From contig CAMFSN010000013.1 in the NCBI GenBank assembly GCA_945983015.1, positions 1 through 23,281 on the forward strand: 23,281 bases of DNA, in the 5' to 3' direction. Positions 6,817 through 15,270 of the stretch are shown here, piece after piece. The translations under genes were made by a program, and so were the position numbers. Numbering within the stretch: the stretch's first letter is position 1; each line of letters begins with the position of its first letter. A model generated the notes under the pieces. It worked only from the letters and a program-made list of their open reading frames with translations. It was not told the DNA's origin and did not search any database. Source of the stretch: an uncultured Bacteroidales bacterium. GTDB taxonomy: Bacteria; Bacteroidota; Bacteroidia; Bacteroidales; UBA932.

Positions 6817-8449
6817 GTTGATAATCATACTATTGCTTCTATTCGCAGGACTGATGTCCCTGCCTTATCTGCTGCCTGGCTGCGGGGCTGTCGCATTGGT
6901 GGCGCTGGTCCCTCTGCTGTGCGCGCAGAGATTGGCCGAGATAAATGGCCTAAAGCGCTTTTTCTGCTGGTATTATCTGGCCTTCGTGCTTTTCAATGCC
7001 CTGACTACCTGGTGGGTTTGCAAAGCCACTGTGGGAGGAGGAATCTTTGCGGTATTGGTCAATTCCCTTTATATGTCGCTGATTTTTACTCTTTTCATAG
7101 CAAGTAAGAAGAAGTTCAGGGGAGTTGTGCCTTATATATTTCTGGCGGTGTGCTGGATAGCCTGGGAGCGTTTTTATCTGACTAATTCTCAGATAAGTTG
7201 GCCTTGGCTTGTGTTTGGGAATGCCTTCGGTCGTACTACCGGCCTGGTTCAGTGGTATGAATATACCGGTCTTCTGGGAGGAAGCCTGTGGGTTTGGGCC
7301 ACTAACCTGTCCATTTTCGGCATACTGTTGAGCCTGTCGGATGGCTCTTTCCTTCGCTGGAATGCCAAGGCTCGTTTCTCTGCTGCGCTGGGACTTGGGC
7401 TTTTGATATTGGGGCCTGTCCTTTGCTCCAGAATAATCTATAACAATTATGAAGAGAGATCTGATTGCGGAGAGTTGGACGTGCTTATCGCCCAGTCCAA
7501 TTTCGACCCTTATCAGAAACTGCACTCCGTGCCACAGGCGCTGCAGAACAAGCAGGTGGTGGACCTGTTCCAAAAAGAGCTGAGCGGCAGGGAAGGACTT
7601 TTCTCTGAGCAGGCCACACTCCTTATGCTGCCTGAGACCTTCTGCTCTGATATATGGAAGGACAGTCCTTTGTCTTCCCCTACTTTTTCTACATTCAAAA
7701 GGGAGTTGCTGGACAAATATCCTAATACCAATCTGCTTTTCGGGGCAAGTACCCATCAGATGTTCTATACTAAGGAAAAGCCTCATCTTCTGGCTCGGAA
7801 ATTGGGCAATTCCGGCTGGTACCTTTCATTTAACACGGCCTTTGTCTCTGATGCCAGCGGAAGGATAGAATATACAGACAAGTCGAAGCTGGTGGTAGGG
7901 GCTGAGTTGACGCCATATCCTAAGATTTTTGTGCCTATAGATGACGCTTTGGGGGGATTGATGGGAAGAAACGTCCCTCAAGGCAGAGCCAAAAACCTGA
8001 ACGTAGTGGAGTATGGTCCGGACGCTAAGGAAATTGTAAGAAAGATTCCGGTGGGAGTTCCTATCTGTTACGAATCCATTTATCCGGAGTTCTGCACCCA
8101 ATTCGTCAGACAGGGCGCTCAACTTATCTGCGTGATAACCAATGACGGATGGTGGGGGGATACTGCGGGATACAGACAGCACTTCAGCTACTCCCGTCTG
8201 AGGGCCATAGAATTGAGACGAGACATAGCCCGTTGTGCCAATACGGGCATATCCGCCTTTATAGACCAGAGGGGAGATGTCCTGGAACAGACCAAATGGT
8301 GGGAGCCTGACCTGCTTCATTCGAAAGTGAATCTGAGTTCGTATCAGACCTTCTTCGTCAGATATGGAGACATAGTGGGCAGAATCTGCACCCTGATGTT
8401 TGTCCTTTTGTTTTTAACATTGATAGTAAAAGCCATTAGCAAGAAATGA
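6803..8449 (+). CDS. lnt: Apolipoprotein N-acyltransferase
   Basis: 548 residues from the ATG at 6803. The open frame extends to 6725, but that would lie deep inside rluD, and MKQNKLIIILLLLFAG is a natural membrane-protein start. The N-terminal half has several hydrophobic helices (to about residue 215), followed by a periplasmic nitrilase-like domain. The catalytic triad of the Lnt family is visible: Glu278 in MLPETFCSD, Lys360 in YTDKSKLVVG and Cys422 in VPICYESIYPEF. The family motif ITNDGWWGDTAGYRQH follows, and a final C-terminal helix closes the protein. Lnt transfers an acyl chain from phospholipid to the N-terminal Cys of lipoproteins at the inner membrane. The gene overlaps rluD by 14 nt and coaD by 4 nt. 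Confidence 0.95.
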   Translation: MKQNKLIIILLLLFAGLMSLPYLLPGCGAVALVALVPLLCAQRLAEINGLKRFFCWYYLAFVLFNALTTWWVCKATVGGGIFAVLVNSLYMSLIFTLFIASKKKFRGVVPYIFLAVCWIAWERFYLTNSQISWPWLVFGNAFGRTTGLVQWYEYTGLLGGSLWVWATNLSIFGILLSLSDGSFLRWNAKARFSAALGLGLLILGPVLCSRIIYNNYEERSDCGELDVLIAQSNFDPYQKLHSVPQALQNKQVVDLFQKELSGREGLFSEQATLLMLPETFCSDIWKDSPLSSPTFSTFKRELLDKYPNTNLLFGASTHQMFYTKEKPHLLARKLGNSGWYLSFNTAFVSDASGRIEYTDKSKLVVGAELTPYPKIFVPIDDALGGLMGRNVPQGRAKNLNVVEYGPDAKEIVRKIPVGVPICYESIYPEFCTQFVRQGAQLICVITNDGWWGDTAGYRQHFSYSRLRAIELRRDIARCANTGISAFIDQRGDVLEQTKWWEPDLLHSKVNLSSYQTFFVRYGDIVGRICTLMFVLLFLTLIVKAISKK

Positions 8450-8913
8450 AAAGAGTAGCATTGTTTCCAGGGTCATTTGACCCTTTTACCGCAGGTCATC
8501 TGAACATACTCAAACGTTCCTTGGAGATGTTCGATGAGGTGGTCGTGGCCGTAGGTGTAAACGGAGACAAGACTGGCTTTTATGACAACGCCACCCGAAT
8601 GGACATCATAGCACAGACCTGCAAGGGTCTGCAGGGAGTAAGGATAATAGAGTATTCCGGCCTTACCATAGACATATGCAGGGAACTTGGCATAAAACAT
8701 ATAGTAAGGGGAGTGAGGAATATGCTTGATTTCGAGACCGAAAGGAGCATAGCGGATGCCAATCGCAGGCTTGCTCCGGAGATAGATACCCTGATTATTC
8801 CTACCGCCCAGGAATTTGCACACATATCCTCTTCTGCCGTCAGGGACATACTCAGGCACGGTGGGGACACCTCTTTGTTTATGGCAGAGGGAGTAAAATT
8901 GCCGCAGAGATGA
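8446..8913 (+). CDS. coaD: Phosphopantetheine adenylyltransferase
   Basis: 155 residues, the usual length. The nucleotidyltransferase motif GSFDPFTAGH (residues 9-18) contains the T/HxGH signature, and ISSSAVRDIL near residue 127 matches the second ATP-binding motif. The enzyme joins ATP and 4'-phosphopantetheine to form dephospho-CoA, the penultimate step of coenzyme A synthesis in the cytoplasm. Its ATG lies in the overlapping ATGA with lnt, and its own stop overlaps the next gene in the same way, indicating translational coupling. Confidence 0.97.
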   Translation: MKRVALFPGSFDPFTAGHLNILKRSLEMFDEVVVAVGVNGDKTGFYDNATRMDIIAQTCKGLQGVRIIEYSGLTIDICRELGIKHIVRGVRNMLDFETERSIADANRRLAPEIDTLIIPTAQEFAHISSSAVRDILRHGGDTSLFMAEGVKLPQR

Positions 8914-9722
8914 AAAAGTGCCTCCTCATAATGCTCTTATGCATAAGTACGCTTCTGCATGCCCAGATAGATTCCACTTCCAAGGCGAAGTTGAACTCTA
9001 TGCTGGAGGAGTATTATGACGCTATGATTTTCGAGGACAATGCCATAAAGCAGAAAGAGTGTGACTTTCTGATAGAGAGCTGCACAGACTCTTTGATCAG
9101 GCAGTATGTGGCCAATTCCATCCTGGAGCATTATATGAATGATCCGCTGCTGATGGGAGAGGAGGGAGTTGCCATTTATCTCTATGAGAGATGGTTTCTT
9201 TCAGGTTTGATTAAGCCTGAGGATGATTGGAAGGGAATGGAAGCCGATATCTTTTATCGCTTTAACCGTCAGAGTATGATAGGTCTTCCTGCTCCTTCCC
9301 TGCAAGCTTATGACCCTCGGGGGAATGTTGTGACCATTCCTGAAGGGAAGGCTTGCGTGCTGCTCTTCTATGAGCCTTCTTGTGCCAAATGCCAACTCCT
9401 CATCGCCGCTCTGCCTGAACTCTTGGATTCCCTGCGAGCCCCGCTGTCTGTGTATCTGTTCAATTCAGGCTCGGATGCTCAGAGCTGGAAGAAGTTCAGG
9501 GAGAATTTTAAGATAAACAATTCTCTGATAAGTCTTTATCATCTTTGGGATCCGGAGGTGGAGTCGGACTTTCAGTTTAAATACGGAGTCACCAGTACCC
9601 CTAAGCTTTTCTTTATCGACGATAGCTCTATCATTCAGGGCAGAAGATTGGAGAGGGAATCACTTGGTATGGTACTTCAAATATATGAGTTATACTATGG
9701 CCAAAGCAAAAGCGAAAAGTAA
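8910..9722 (+). CDS. Exported thioredoxin-like protein
   Basis: 270 residues. The signal peptide MKKCLLIMLLCISTLLHA is likely cut before Gln19. Residues about 20-125 are a helical domain resembling the N-terminal part (DUF5106-like) found before thioredoxin domains in Bacteroidota. Residues about 128-262 are thioredoxin-like, with CAKC at 158-161 as the candidate redox motif and GVTSTPKLFFID carrying the cis-Pro that normally faces it. The protein probably handles disulfides in the periplasm. The CxxC sequence differs from the classic CGPC, so reductase or oxidase direction cannot be told. It overlaps coaD by 4 nt and the small basic gene downstream by 26 nt. Confidence 0.82.
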   Translation: MKKCLLIMLLCISTLLHAQIDSTSKAKLNSMLEEYYDAMIFEDNAIKQKECDFLIESCTDSLIRQYVANSILEHYMNDPLLMGEEGVAIYLYERWFLSGLIKPEDDWKGMEADIFYRFNRQSMIGLPAPSLQAYDPRGNVVTIPEGKACVLLFYEPSCAKCQLLIAALPELLDSLRAPLSVYLFNSGSDAQSWKKFRENFKINNSLISLYHLWDPEVESDFQFKYGVTSTPKLFFIDDSSIIQGRRLERESLGMVLQIYELYYGQSKSEK

Positions 9723-9942
9723 AAAGAAAAAAAGTGGATATGACCCCGCTTTCATCCAGAAGGAAAAGCAGGCGCTGAAGCGTCGGCACAGGAAGACCAT
9801 TTTATTCAATGATAGGGAATTGGCCCTTATCGATGAATACTGTCAGAAGAACAAGATATCTTACAAGTCCGTTATGATGCGCCGCATAATAATGGAAAAG
9901 CTTCTGACGGATATGGGGCAGAATCCTCCTACCCTTTTCTAG
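9697..9942 (+). CDS. Small basic ribbon-helix-helix-like protein, function unknown
   Basis: 81 residues from the ATG at 9697. A longer frame from 9664 exists, but the Ala/Lys-rich start MAKAKAKSKKKKSGYDP is the more natural N-terminus. After the Lys-rich leader, residues about 30-75 (TILFNDRELALIDEYCQKNK then SYKSVMMRRIIMEKLL) have the strand plus two-helix pattern of a ribbon-helix-helix DNA-binding fold. The assignment is by pattern only. It is the last gene of the operon and overlaps the thioredoxin-like gene by 26 nt. Its TAG stop and the TAG stop of convergent ung are read from the same CTAG at 9939-9942. Confidence 0.65.
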   Translation: MAKAKAKSKKKKSGYDPAFIQKEKQALKRRHRKTILFNDRELALIDEYCQKNKISYKSVMMRRIIMEKLLTDMGQNPPTLF

Positions 9943-10607
9943 ATTCTCCAGTCAATTGGCTCTTTAGCTATGGAGAGCAGATATGAGTTGGCCTGAGAGA
10001 AGGGCTTGCTCCCAAAGAATGCGCCTCTGGCCAGGGGTGAAGGGTGGGCAGCCTCCAATACCAGGTGATGAGAGGAGTCTATTAAATCCCTTTTGGATCT
10101 GGCATAGTTGCCCCAAAGCATAAATACTATTCCCTCGTAATTTTTGCTCAGCAGCCTGATAATAGCGTCGGTAAACTGCTCCCATCCAGCCTTGGAATGG
10201 CTTGCAGCCTTCCCTTTTTCCACTGTCAGGATGGAATTCAGAAGCAAAACGCCCTGTTCTGCCCAAGGACTCAGGTCTGTATTTCCGCTCCAGGTGATTC
10301 CCAGATCTGATTCCAGTTCCTTAAAAATATTCTTTAGAGACGGGGGAGCCTTTACTCCTCTGTTTACGCTAAAGGACAGTCCCATAGCCTGGCCTTCCTC
10401 GTGATAGGGGTCCTGTCCCAGAATCACGATCTTGACCTTCTGTGGAGGGCAGAGGTCCAAGGCTTTGAATACTTGATTCTCAGGTGGATAGATTACTTTC
10501 CCCTGAGTTCTCTGCCTGTCTATGAAAGAGCAAAGCTCTGCGAAGTAGGGTTTTTCGTACTCTTCCCGCAGAGCTTCGTTCCAATTATTGTCAATACTAA
10601 GTGTCAA
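9939..10607 (-). CDS. ung: Uracil-DNA glycosylase, family 1
   Basis: 222 residues. The family 1 motifs are intact: GQDPYH with catalytic Asp66, LLLNSILTVEKGKAASH, and HPSPLA with His188, matching E. coli Asp64 and His187. The enzyme removes uracil from DNA to start base-excision repair. The frame starts with TTG at 10607, 2 nt after the lon stop. No ATG lies nearby in frame, and the alignment to E. coli Ung (start a few residues before the W-N/H-x-x-L motif) supports this TTG. It is therefore co-transcribed with, and probably translationally coupled to, lon. Confidence 0.95.
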   Translation of the reverse strand: MTLSIDNNWNEALREEYEKPYFAELCSFIDRQRTQGKVIYPPENQVFKALDLCPPQKVKIVILGQDPYHEEGQAMGLSFSVNRGVKAPPSLKNIFKELESDLGITWSGNTDLSPWAEQGVLLLNSILTVEKGKAASHSKAGWEQFTDAIIRLLSKNYEGIVFMLWGNYARSKRDLIDSSHHLVLEAAHPSPLARGAFFGSKPFSQANSYLLSIAKEPIDWRI

Positions 10608-10609
10608 GA

Positions 10610-13009
10610 TTAAAAGATAAAGTCTATTACATCCTGAATGTTCTTCACATAGTGGAAATCGAGACCCTTGATGTAAATCTCTTTGATATCCTCCACGTCT
10701 TTTCTGTTATCTTCGCTGATGACTATGGTTTTGACTCCCGCCCTTTTGGCTGCCAGAATCTTCTCCTTGATGCCACCTACAGGCAGAACCTTACCCCTTA
10801 AGGTCATCTCTCCGGTCATAGCGATGTGGGATTTGACAGCCTCTCCCCTGAGGGCGCTAACCATAGAGCTTACCAGGGTGATACCTGCTGAAGGGCCGTC
10901 CTTAGGGGTTGCCCCTTCCGGAACGTGAACGTGTATGTCCTTCTTAGCAAATTCTTTAGCGCTGAGCTTGGCGATTTGTGGATGAGCTTTGATGAACTGA
11001 TAGGCTATGGTGGCGGACTCCTTCATCACGTCTCCCAGGTTGCCTGTCATTGTGAGCGCTCCCTTTCCTTCGGATATGGAACTCTCCACGAAGAGAATCT
11101 CTCCGCCCATCTGTGTCCAGGCCAATCCCGTTACCACTCCTACCCCCTCGTTGCCTTCCTGCTTGTCGTGCATTGCGCTCGGCAGTCCCAGGTATTCCTT
11201 CAAATGCGAAGGCTCTATGGTTTTAGGGACATCTTCTCCCATTGCCAATTTTTTCGCAGTCACTCGGGCTATCTTTGCAATCTGTTTTTCCAGATTACGG
11301 ACTCCGCTTTCGTGGGTATAGTTGTCTATTATTTCTTTCAGGGCCTTAGGGCTGATCTTCAGGAGGCTCTTTGACAGTCCGTGTTCCTGCAACTGCTTAG
11401 GTACCAGATATTTCTTAGCAATCTCCATCTTCTCCTCGGCCAGGTATCCGCTCACGTTGATAATCTCCATACGGTCCAGCAGCGCCGGCTGTATAGGAGT
11501 GATGCTGTTAGCGGTGGTAAGGAAGAGGACGTTAGAAAGGTCATAGTCCAGATCCAGATAGTTGTCGTGGAAACTGCCGTTCTGCTCCGGATCCAGAGCC
11601 TCCAGCAGGGCTGAAGACGGATCCCCCTTGAAGTCCGCGGATAATTTGTCAATCTCATCCAGCACTATGACCGGATTCGAAGTGCCGGCCTTCTTGATGC
11701 CATTTAAGATGCGTCCTGGAAGAGCCCCGACATAAGTTTTGCGGTGCCCTCTGATCTCGGCTTCGTCGTGCATACCACCCAGGGCTATTCTGACGTATTT
11801 TCTGCCCAGAGCCTTCGCGATGGATTTGCCCAGGGAGGTCTTTCCGACTCCTGGAGGCCCGTAGAGGCAGAGTATAGGGGATTTCATATTCCCCTTAAGT
11901 TTCAGAACTGCCAGGTATTCTATGATTCTGTCCTTTACACTGTCCAGACCGTAGTGGTCCTGATTCAGAACCTTCTGGGCGTGCTTGAGGTCCAGATTGT
12001 CCTTACTCATCTCGTTCCAAGGCAGGTCCAGCATAAACTCCAGATAGTTATACTGAACGGAGTAGTCTGGAGAGTTAGGGTTGAATTTCTCTAATTTTGT
12101 CAATTCCTTTTCGAAAGTGGCCGCCACTTCCTTAGGCCAATTTTTCTTCAGGGACCTTTGGTGCAGTTCGTTCAAGTCGTCGCTTCCGTCCATACCAAGC
12201 TCCTCCTGTATGGTGCGGAGCTGGCTGTTCAGGAAATACTCCCTCTGCTGCTGATCCATCTCGTGCTTGACTTTCAGGTTCAGTTCCTGCTTGATTTTCA
12301 GCAATTGAACCTGGCTGTCCAGGATTCCCAGCAGTTTCATACCCCTTTCCCTGACATCGTCGATTTGCAGCAGGTCGATTCGGCCTTCGAAGTTGTCGGT
12401 ATCTATGCTGGTGGCTATGAAGTTTACTAGGAAGTGCAGGTCGTCGATGCCTCTCAGGGCGCCGATTACTTCCCTGCCTGCCATATTGGTGGAGGAAATG
12501 ATCTGGGAGGCTGAATCCTTCAAGGCGGATATCAGGCCCTTGGTGTCATTGCCGTCCTGTGCCAAAATGTCATTAAGATAGCTGACATTGGCCTTTATAT
12601 AAGGATAGTAATCTATCACGTCGTCCAGTCGGAAGCGCTTGAGTCCCTGGAGGATAGCCGTGAAATTGCCGTCAGGCAAAGGAATGGTCTTGATGATTTT
12701 GACCAGGGTTCCGTATCTGTAGAGGTCGTTCTCGTCCGGATCTTCGACGTTAATGTCAATTTGGGGAACGGCTCCTATCAGCAGGTTGTGCTTTTCGGCA
12801 TCCTGAATCAGTTTGACGGATTTTTCCCTTCCTACCGTAATCGGGAATATGGCCTGTGGAAAGATTACTGAGCCCCTAAGTGCAAGTATAGGAATTACCT
12901 GCGACTGTTCGGATTCGTCAAAATTGAGTGGGAAATCTCCCTGAAATACAGGAATGATGCTGATGTCTGAGGGGGAATTTCCTGAAAGTATATCTTTGTC
13001 TTTAATCAT
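10610..13009 (-). CDS. lon: ATP-dependent Lon protease
   Basis: 799 residues, the usual LonA size. The N-terminal substrate-binding domain (about 38-240, PILALRGSVIFPQAIFPITV) is followed by a helical region with the conserved LNSQLRTIQEELG. The AAA+ domain has Walker A GPPGVGKTS (384-392) and Walker B VIVLDEIDKL. The protease domain carries catalytic Ser707 in PKDGPSAGITL and Lys750 in GGIKEKILAAKRAG, 43 residues apart as in E. coli (679 and 722). It degrades misfolded and regulatory proteins in the cytoplasm. It is the first gene of a lon-ung operon, divergent from HU. A poor promoter candidate (TACTATTG at 13043-13036 on the minus strand) is the best seen, so stress-specific control is possible. 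Confidence 0.98.
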   Translation of the reverse strand: MIKDKDILSGNSPSDISIIPVFQGDFPLNFDESEQSQVIPILALRGSVIFPQAIFPITVGREKSVKLIQDAEKHNLLIGAVPQIDINVEDPDENDLYRYGTLVKIIKTIPLPDGNFTAILQGLKRFRLDDVIDYYPYIKANVSYLNDILAQDGNDTKGLISALKDSASQIISSTNMAGREVIGALRGIDDLHFLVNFIATSIDTDNFEGRIDLLQIDDVRERGMKLLGILDSQVQLLKIKQELNLKVKHEMDQQQREYFLNSQLRTIQEELGMDGSDDLNELHQRSLKKNWPKEVAATFEKELTKLEKFNPNSPDYSVQYNYLEFMLDLPWNEMSKDNLDLKHAQKVLNQDHYGLDSVKDRIIEYLAVLKLKGNMKSPILCLYGPPGVGKTSLGKSIAKALGRKYVRIALGGMHDEAEIRGHRKTYVGALPGRILNGIKKAGTSNPVIVLDEIDKLSADFKGDPSSALLEALDPEQNGSFHDNYLDLDYDLSNVLFLTTANSITPIQPALLDRMEIINVSGYLAEEKMEIAKKYLVPKQLQEHGLSKSLLKISPKALKEIIDNYTHESGVRNLEKQIAKIARVTAKKLAMGEDVPKTIEPSHLKEYLGLPSAMHDKQEGNEGVGVVTGLAWTQMGGEILFVESSISEGKGALTMTGNLGDVMKESATIAYQFIKAHPQIAKLSAKEFAKKDIHVHVPEGATPKDGPSAGITLVSSMVSALRGEAVKSHIAMTGEMTLRGKVLPVGGIKEKILAAKRAGVKTIVISEDNRKDVEDIKEIYIKGLDFHYVKNIQDVIDFIF

Positions 13010-13173
13010 ATGTCGTATTTAAAAAATCGTAGATTCAATAGTAAAACACTGTCAAAATGTCATAAAGTAATAAGTAAGTACTATACGGCAATCTCTATGC
13101 CAATCGATGATTAATCTAGAGCCTATATTTTATCCCTTTATAGACTTAAATTAAGGATTTACAAAAATACAAT

Positions 13174-13204
13174 TTTGTTTTATCTAAAAAAATATATAAA
13201 TTTG
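13174..13204 (+). promoter_or_regulatory. Promoter of the HU gene
   Basis: TTTG (13174-13177), 19 nt, TAAATTTG (13197-13204): an exact consensus match, 25 nt before the ATG. The rest of the 220-bp lon-HU gap is AT-rich with no further clear signal. Confidence 0.8.
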
Positions 13205-13229
13205 CGCTCCATAAAAATTAAACAAACTT

Positions 13230-13508
13230 ATGACTAAAGCAGAACTTGTAAACAGTATCTCAAAAGCCACAGGCATTGAGAAATCTACTACCCTCGCTGT
13301 GGTAGAAGCATTTATGGACAGCGTAAAGGATTCTCTTGCAAAGGGTGAGGCAGTGTATCTTCGCGGCTTCGGCAGCTTTATTGTAAAGCACCGCGCCCAG
13401 AAGGCAGCCCGAAACATTACAGCTAATACTACTGTAGTTGTTCCAGCTCACGACATTCCTGCTTTCAAACCTTGCGACGAATTCGAAAAACTGGTTCAGG
13501 GCAAATAA
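13230..13508 (+). CDS. hup: HU family DNA-binding protein
   Basis: 92 residues, standard HU length. It opens with MTKAELVNSISKATGIEKST and has the GEAVYLRGFGSFIVKHR strand pair. The DNA-binding arm ends at VPAHDIPAFKPCDEFEKLV, close to the canonical PAxxxPxFKPGKxL motif, with Cys replacing the usual Gly. It is a nucleoid protein that bends DNA non-specifically. It has its own strong promoter and probably drives the small basic gene and RNase G downstream. Confidence 0.94.
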   Translation: MTKAELVNSISKATGIEKSTTLAVVEAFMDSVKDSLAKGEAVYLRGFGSFIVKHRAQKAARNITANTTVVVPAHDIPAFKPCDEFEKLVQGK

Positions 13509-13529
13509 TTTTTTAAACATTTTATAACT

Positions 13530-13619
13530 ATGCCAAACGGTAAGAAGCATAAGCGCCATAAGATGGCTACACACAAACGTAAAAAACGTTTGCGCAAGAA
13601 CAGACACAAGAAAAAGTAA
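13530..13619 (+). CDS. Very small Lys/Arg-rich protein (29 aa), conserved type in Bacteroidota
   Basis: A 29-residue frame starting MPNGKKHKRHKMATHKRKK and ending in RHKKK; about two thirds of its residues are Lys, Arg or His. It begins 21 nt after the HU stop and ends 48 nt before RNase G. I recall nearly identical MPNGKK-type peptides as small hypothetical proteins across Bacteroidota. The composition is that of a tiny ribosomal protein or an RNA-binding tail. It is not the THX protein, which has a different motif. A link to the Bacteroidota-specific ribosomal protein bL38 is possible but I cannot confirm it. It is too short for most gene callers and easily missed. Confidence 0.75.
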   Translation: MPNGKKHKRHKMATHKRKKRLRKNRHKKK

Positions 13620-13629
13620 GTCGCAATTG

Positions 13630-13658
13630 AGGTCCTCGGTAGTCCGATGGGCCTTTTT
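13630..13658 (+). terminator. Intrinsic terminator just before RNase G
   Basis: AGGTCC-TCGG (13630-13639) pairs with CCGA-T-GGGCCT (13644-13654) around the loop TAGT, with one bulged T, and the run TTTTTGTTT follows. The structure ends only about 10 nt before the RNase G ATG at 13668. No -7 promoter match lies between it and the ATG, so RNase G probably depends on read-through. Confidence 0.7.
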
Positions 13659-13667
13659 GTTTAGTCT

Positions 13668-15239
13668 ATGCCTTTAGAAAACGAAAAGCAGGAAAAGGAT
13701 CTGGTGGTCTCAGTGGGACCGACCGAGGTCAAACTCGCACTTATGGAAAACCATAAGCTGATCGAGTTTAACAAAGAGTCAAGCCAGGGACACAGCTATT
13801 CGGTGGGAGATGTATTTCTCGGAAGAGTAAAGAAAGTCTTGCCTGCCTTGAATGCTGCTTTCGTCGATATCGGTCAGTCTAAGGAGGCATTCATTCATTA
13901 TCTGGATCTGGGATTGTATTTCAGGGCTTTTGACAGTTTCGTAAAGCAAAGCAATCCTAACCGTGACCTGAAAGCCTTGTATTCCTCCATTCAGATAGGG
14001 CCTGCCCTGGAAAAGGAAGGCCACGTGGAGAACGAGCTTAAGGTGGGGCAGATGATAATATGCCAGATAGTCAAGGAACCGATTTCGACCAAGGGGTCAC
14101 GTTTGACTGCTGAAATTTCATTGGCTGGGCGGAACATTGTACTGCTCCCTTTCGCGCAGAAAGTGAGCGTTTCCCAAAAGATTTCTTCAAAAGAGGAGAA
14201 AAAAAGGCTCGAGACGCTGGTAAGAAGCATTCTTCCTAAAAATTATGGGGCGATTATCCGTACCGCATCAGAGGGAAAGAATGCCGCCGTCCTCGTGGCG
14301 GAAGCCAAGTCTTTGATTCAGAAGTGGGAGGATTCCTGGAAACAGATAGCCCGCTCCAAGGGAGTGGAGTTGCTTTTCACAGAGTATTCCAAGACTACTA
14401 CTGTATTGAGAGATCTTCTGAACGATTCATTCTCTAATGTGTATGTGGATGATGAGAAGATCTACGAAGAGACTAGAAAATACATTTCCCTGATTTCTCC
14501 GGAGCAGGAAAAGATAGTAAAGCTCTATGAGGGGAAAGAGCCAATTTTCGATCATTTTGAGGTTACTCGCCAAATTAAAAGTTCCTTCGGAAAGGTGGTC
14601 CCTATGCGTCAGGGCGCCTACCTGGTCATAGAATCTACGGAGGCTCTGAATGTCATTGACGTCAATAGCGGTATCCGCGCGAAGACTACCGATTACGAAC
14701 AGAATGTGTTCGATGTGAATAAGATAGCCGCAGAGGAGATTGCTCGACAGCTTAGACTCAGGGATATGGGAGGGATTGTGATAGTGGATTTCATAGATAT
14801 GGATTCCCAAGAGCACAAAAACGAACTCCACAAGTATATGATGGAACTTATGGCTTCAGACAGGGCCAAGCACAACGTGCTGCCTCTGACAAAATTCGGT
14901 TTGATGCAGATAACCCGTCAGAGAATCCGTCCTGTAACAGAGATAGACACTCAGGAGCAATGTCCATTGTGCCACGGCACTGGAAAGATTGCCTCTACGG
15001 TGGTGATAGATGAGCAGATAGAAAGGAAGCTTTCCTATTATGTCAGTGAAAAGAAGTGTAGGGACTTTGTCCTTAAGCTTTCTCCTATGCTTGGAGCATA
15101 CCTAGGCAGGGGAATGTGGAACTCTTATCTGTCCAAGTGGAAAAAGAAGTACAAGTGCAGAATCAAATTGGTGGAAGTGACCGATTATTCCGTCTTGCAA
15201 TATGAATTCTACAACGAAAAAGAAGAGGCCCTTGATTAG
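13668..15239 (+). CDS. rng: Ribonuclease G / E family endoribonuclease
   Basis: 523 residues, RNase G-sized and without the long RNase E C-terminal scaffold. An S1 RNA-binding domain (about 40-130, VFLGRVKKVLPALNAAFVDIG) is enlarged by an insert of about 30 residues (LGLYFRAFDSFVKQS onward). The catalytic metal-binding Asp residues are Asp331 in VIDVNSG and Asp374 in VIVDFIDMD, 43 residues apart as in E. coli RNase E (303 and 346). The zinc-link Cys pair is C432 and C435 in CPLCHGTGK. It cleaves single-stranded RNA with a 5'-monophosphate preference, for rRNA processing and mRNA decay. It lies downstream of HU and the 29-residue gene, behind an intrinsic terminator. Confidence 0.95.
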   Translation: MPLENEKQEKDLVVSVGPTEVKLALMENHKLIEFNKESSQGHSYSVGDVFLGRVKKVLPALNAAFVDIGQSKEAFIHYLDLGLYFRAFDSFVKQSNPNRDLKALYSSIQIGPALEKEGHVENELKVGQMIICQIVKEPISTKGSRLTAEISLAGRNIVLLPFAQKVSVSQKISSKEEKKRLETLVRSILPKNYGAIIRTASEGKNAAVLVAEAKSLIQKWEDSWKQIARSKGVELLFTEYSKTTTVLRDLLNDSFSNVYVDDEKIYEETRKYISLISPEQEKIVKLYEGKEPIFDHFEVTRQIKSSFGKVVPMRQGAYLVIESTEALNVIDVNSGIRAKTTDYEQNVFDVNKIAAEEIARQLRLRDMGGIVIVDFIDMDSQEHKNELHKYMMELMASDRAKHNVLPLTKFGLMQITRQRIRPVTEIDTQEQCPLCHGTGKIASTVVIDEQIERKLSYYVSEKKCRDFVLKLSPMLGAYLGRGMWNSYLSKWKKKYKCRIKLVEVTDYSVLQYEFYNEKEEALD

Positions 15240-15253
15240 GACCTCTTCTTTTT
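15217..15253. terminator. Bidirectional terminator between rng and rpsU
   Basis: AAAAAGAAGAGG (15217-15228) pairs with CCTCTTCTTTTT (15242-15253), and an inner CC/GG pair tightens the loop. The stem contains the rng stop codon in its loop and has T-runs on both strands, so it can end both convergent transcripts. Confidence 0.75.
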
Positions 15254-15270
15254 TAAATATTCTGTATCAA

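Noticed and set aside
5551..6828. 425-codon open frame on the minus strand across rluD
   Set aside because: It is antisense to a well-supported gene, has no recognisable domain and a His/Ile/Gln-rich composition typical of a reverse-frame shadow.
6950..7786. 278-codon open frame on the minus strand across lnt
   Set aside because: It is antisense to lnt, whose catalytic residues are intact; no family features or start context were seen.
10925..12581. Several plus-strand frames of 60-150 codons inside lon
   Set aside because: All lie opposite the intact lon gene and show no domain; they are compositional shadows.
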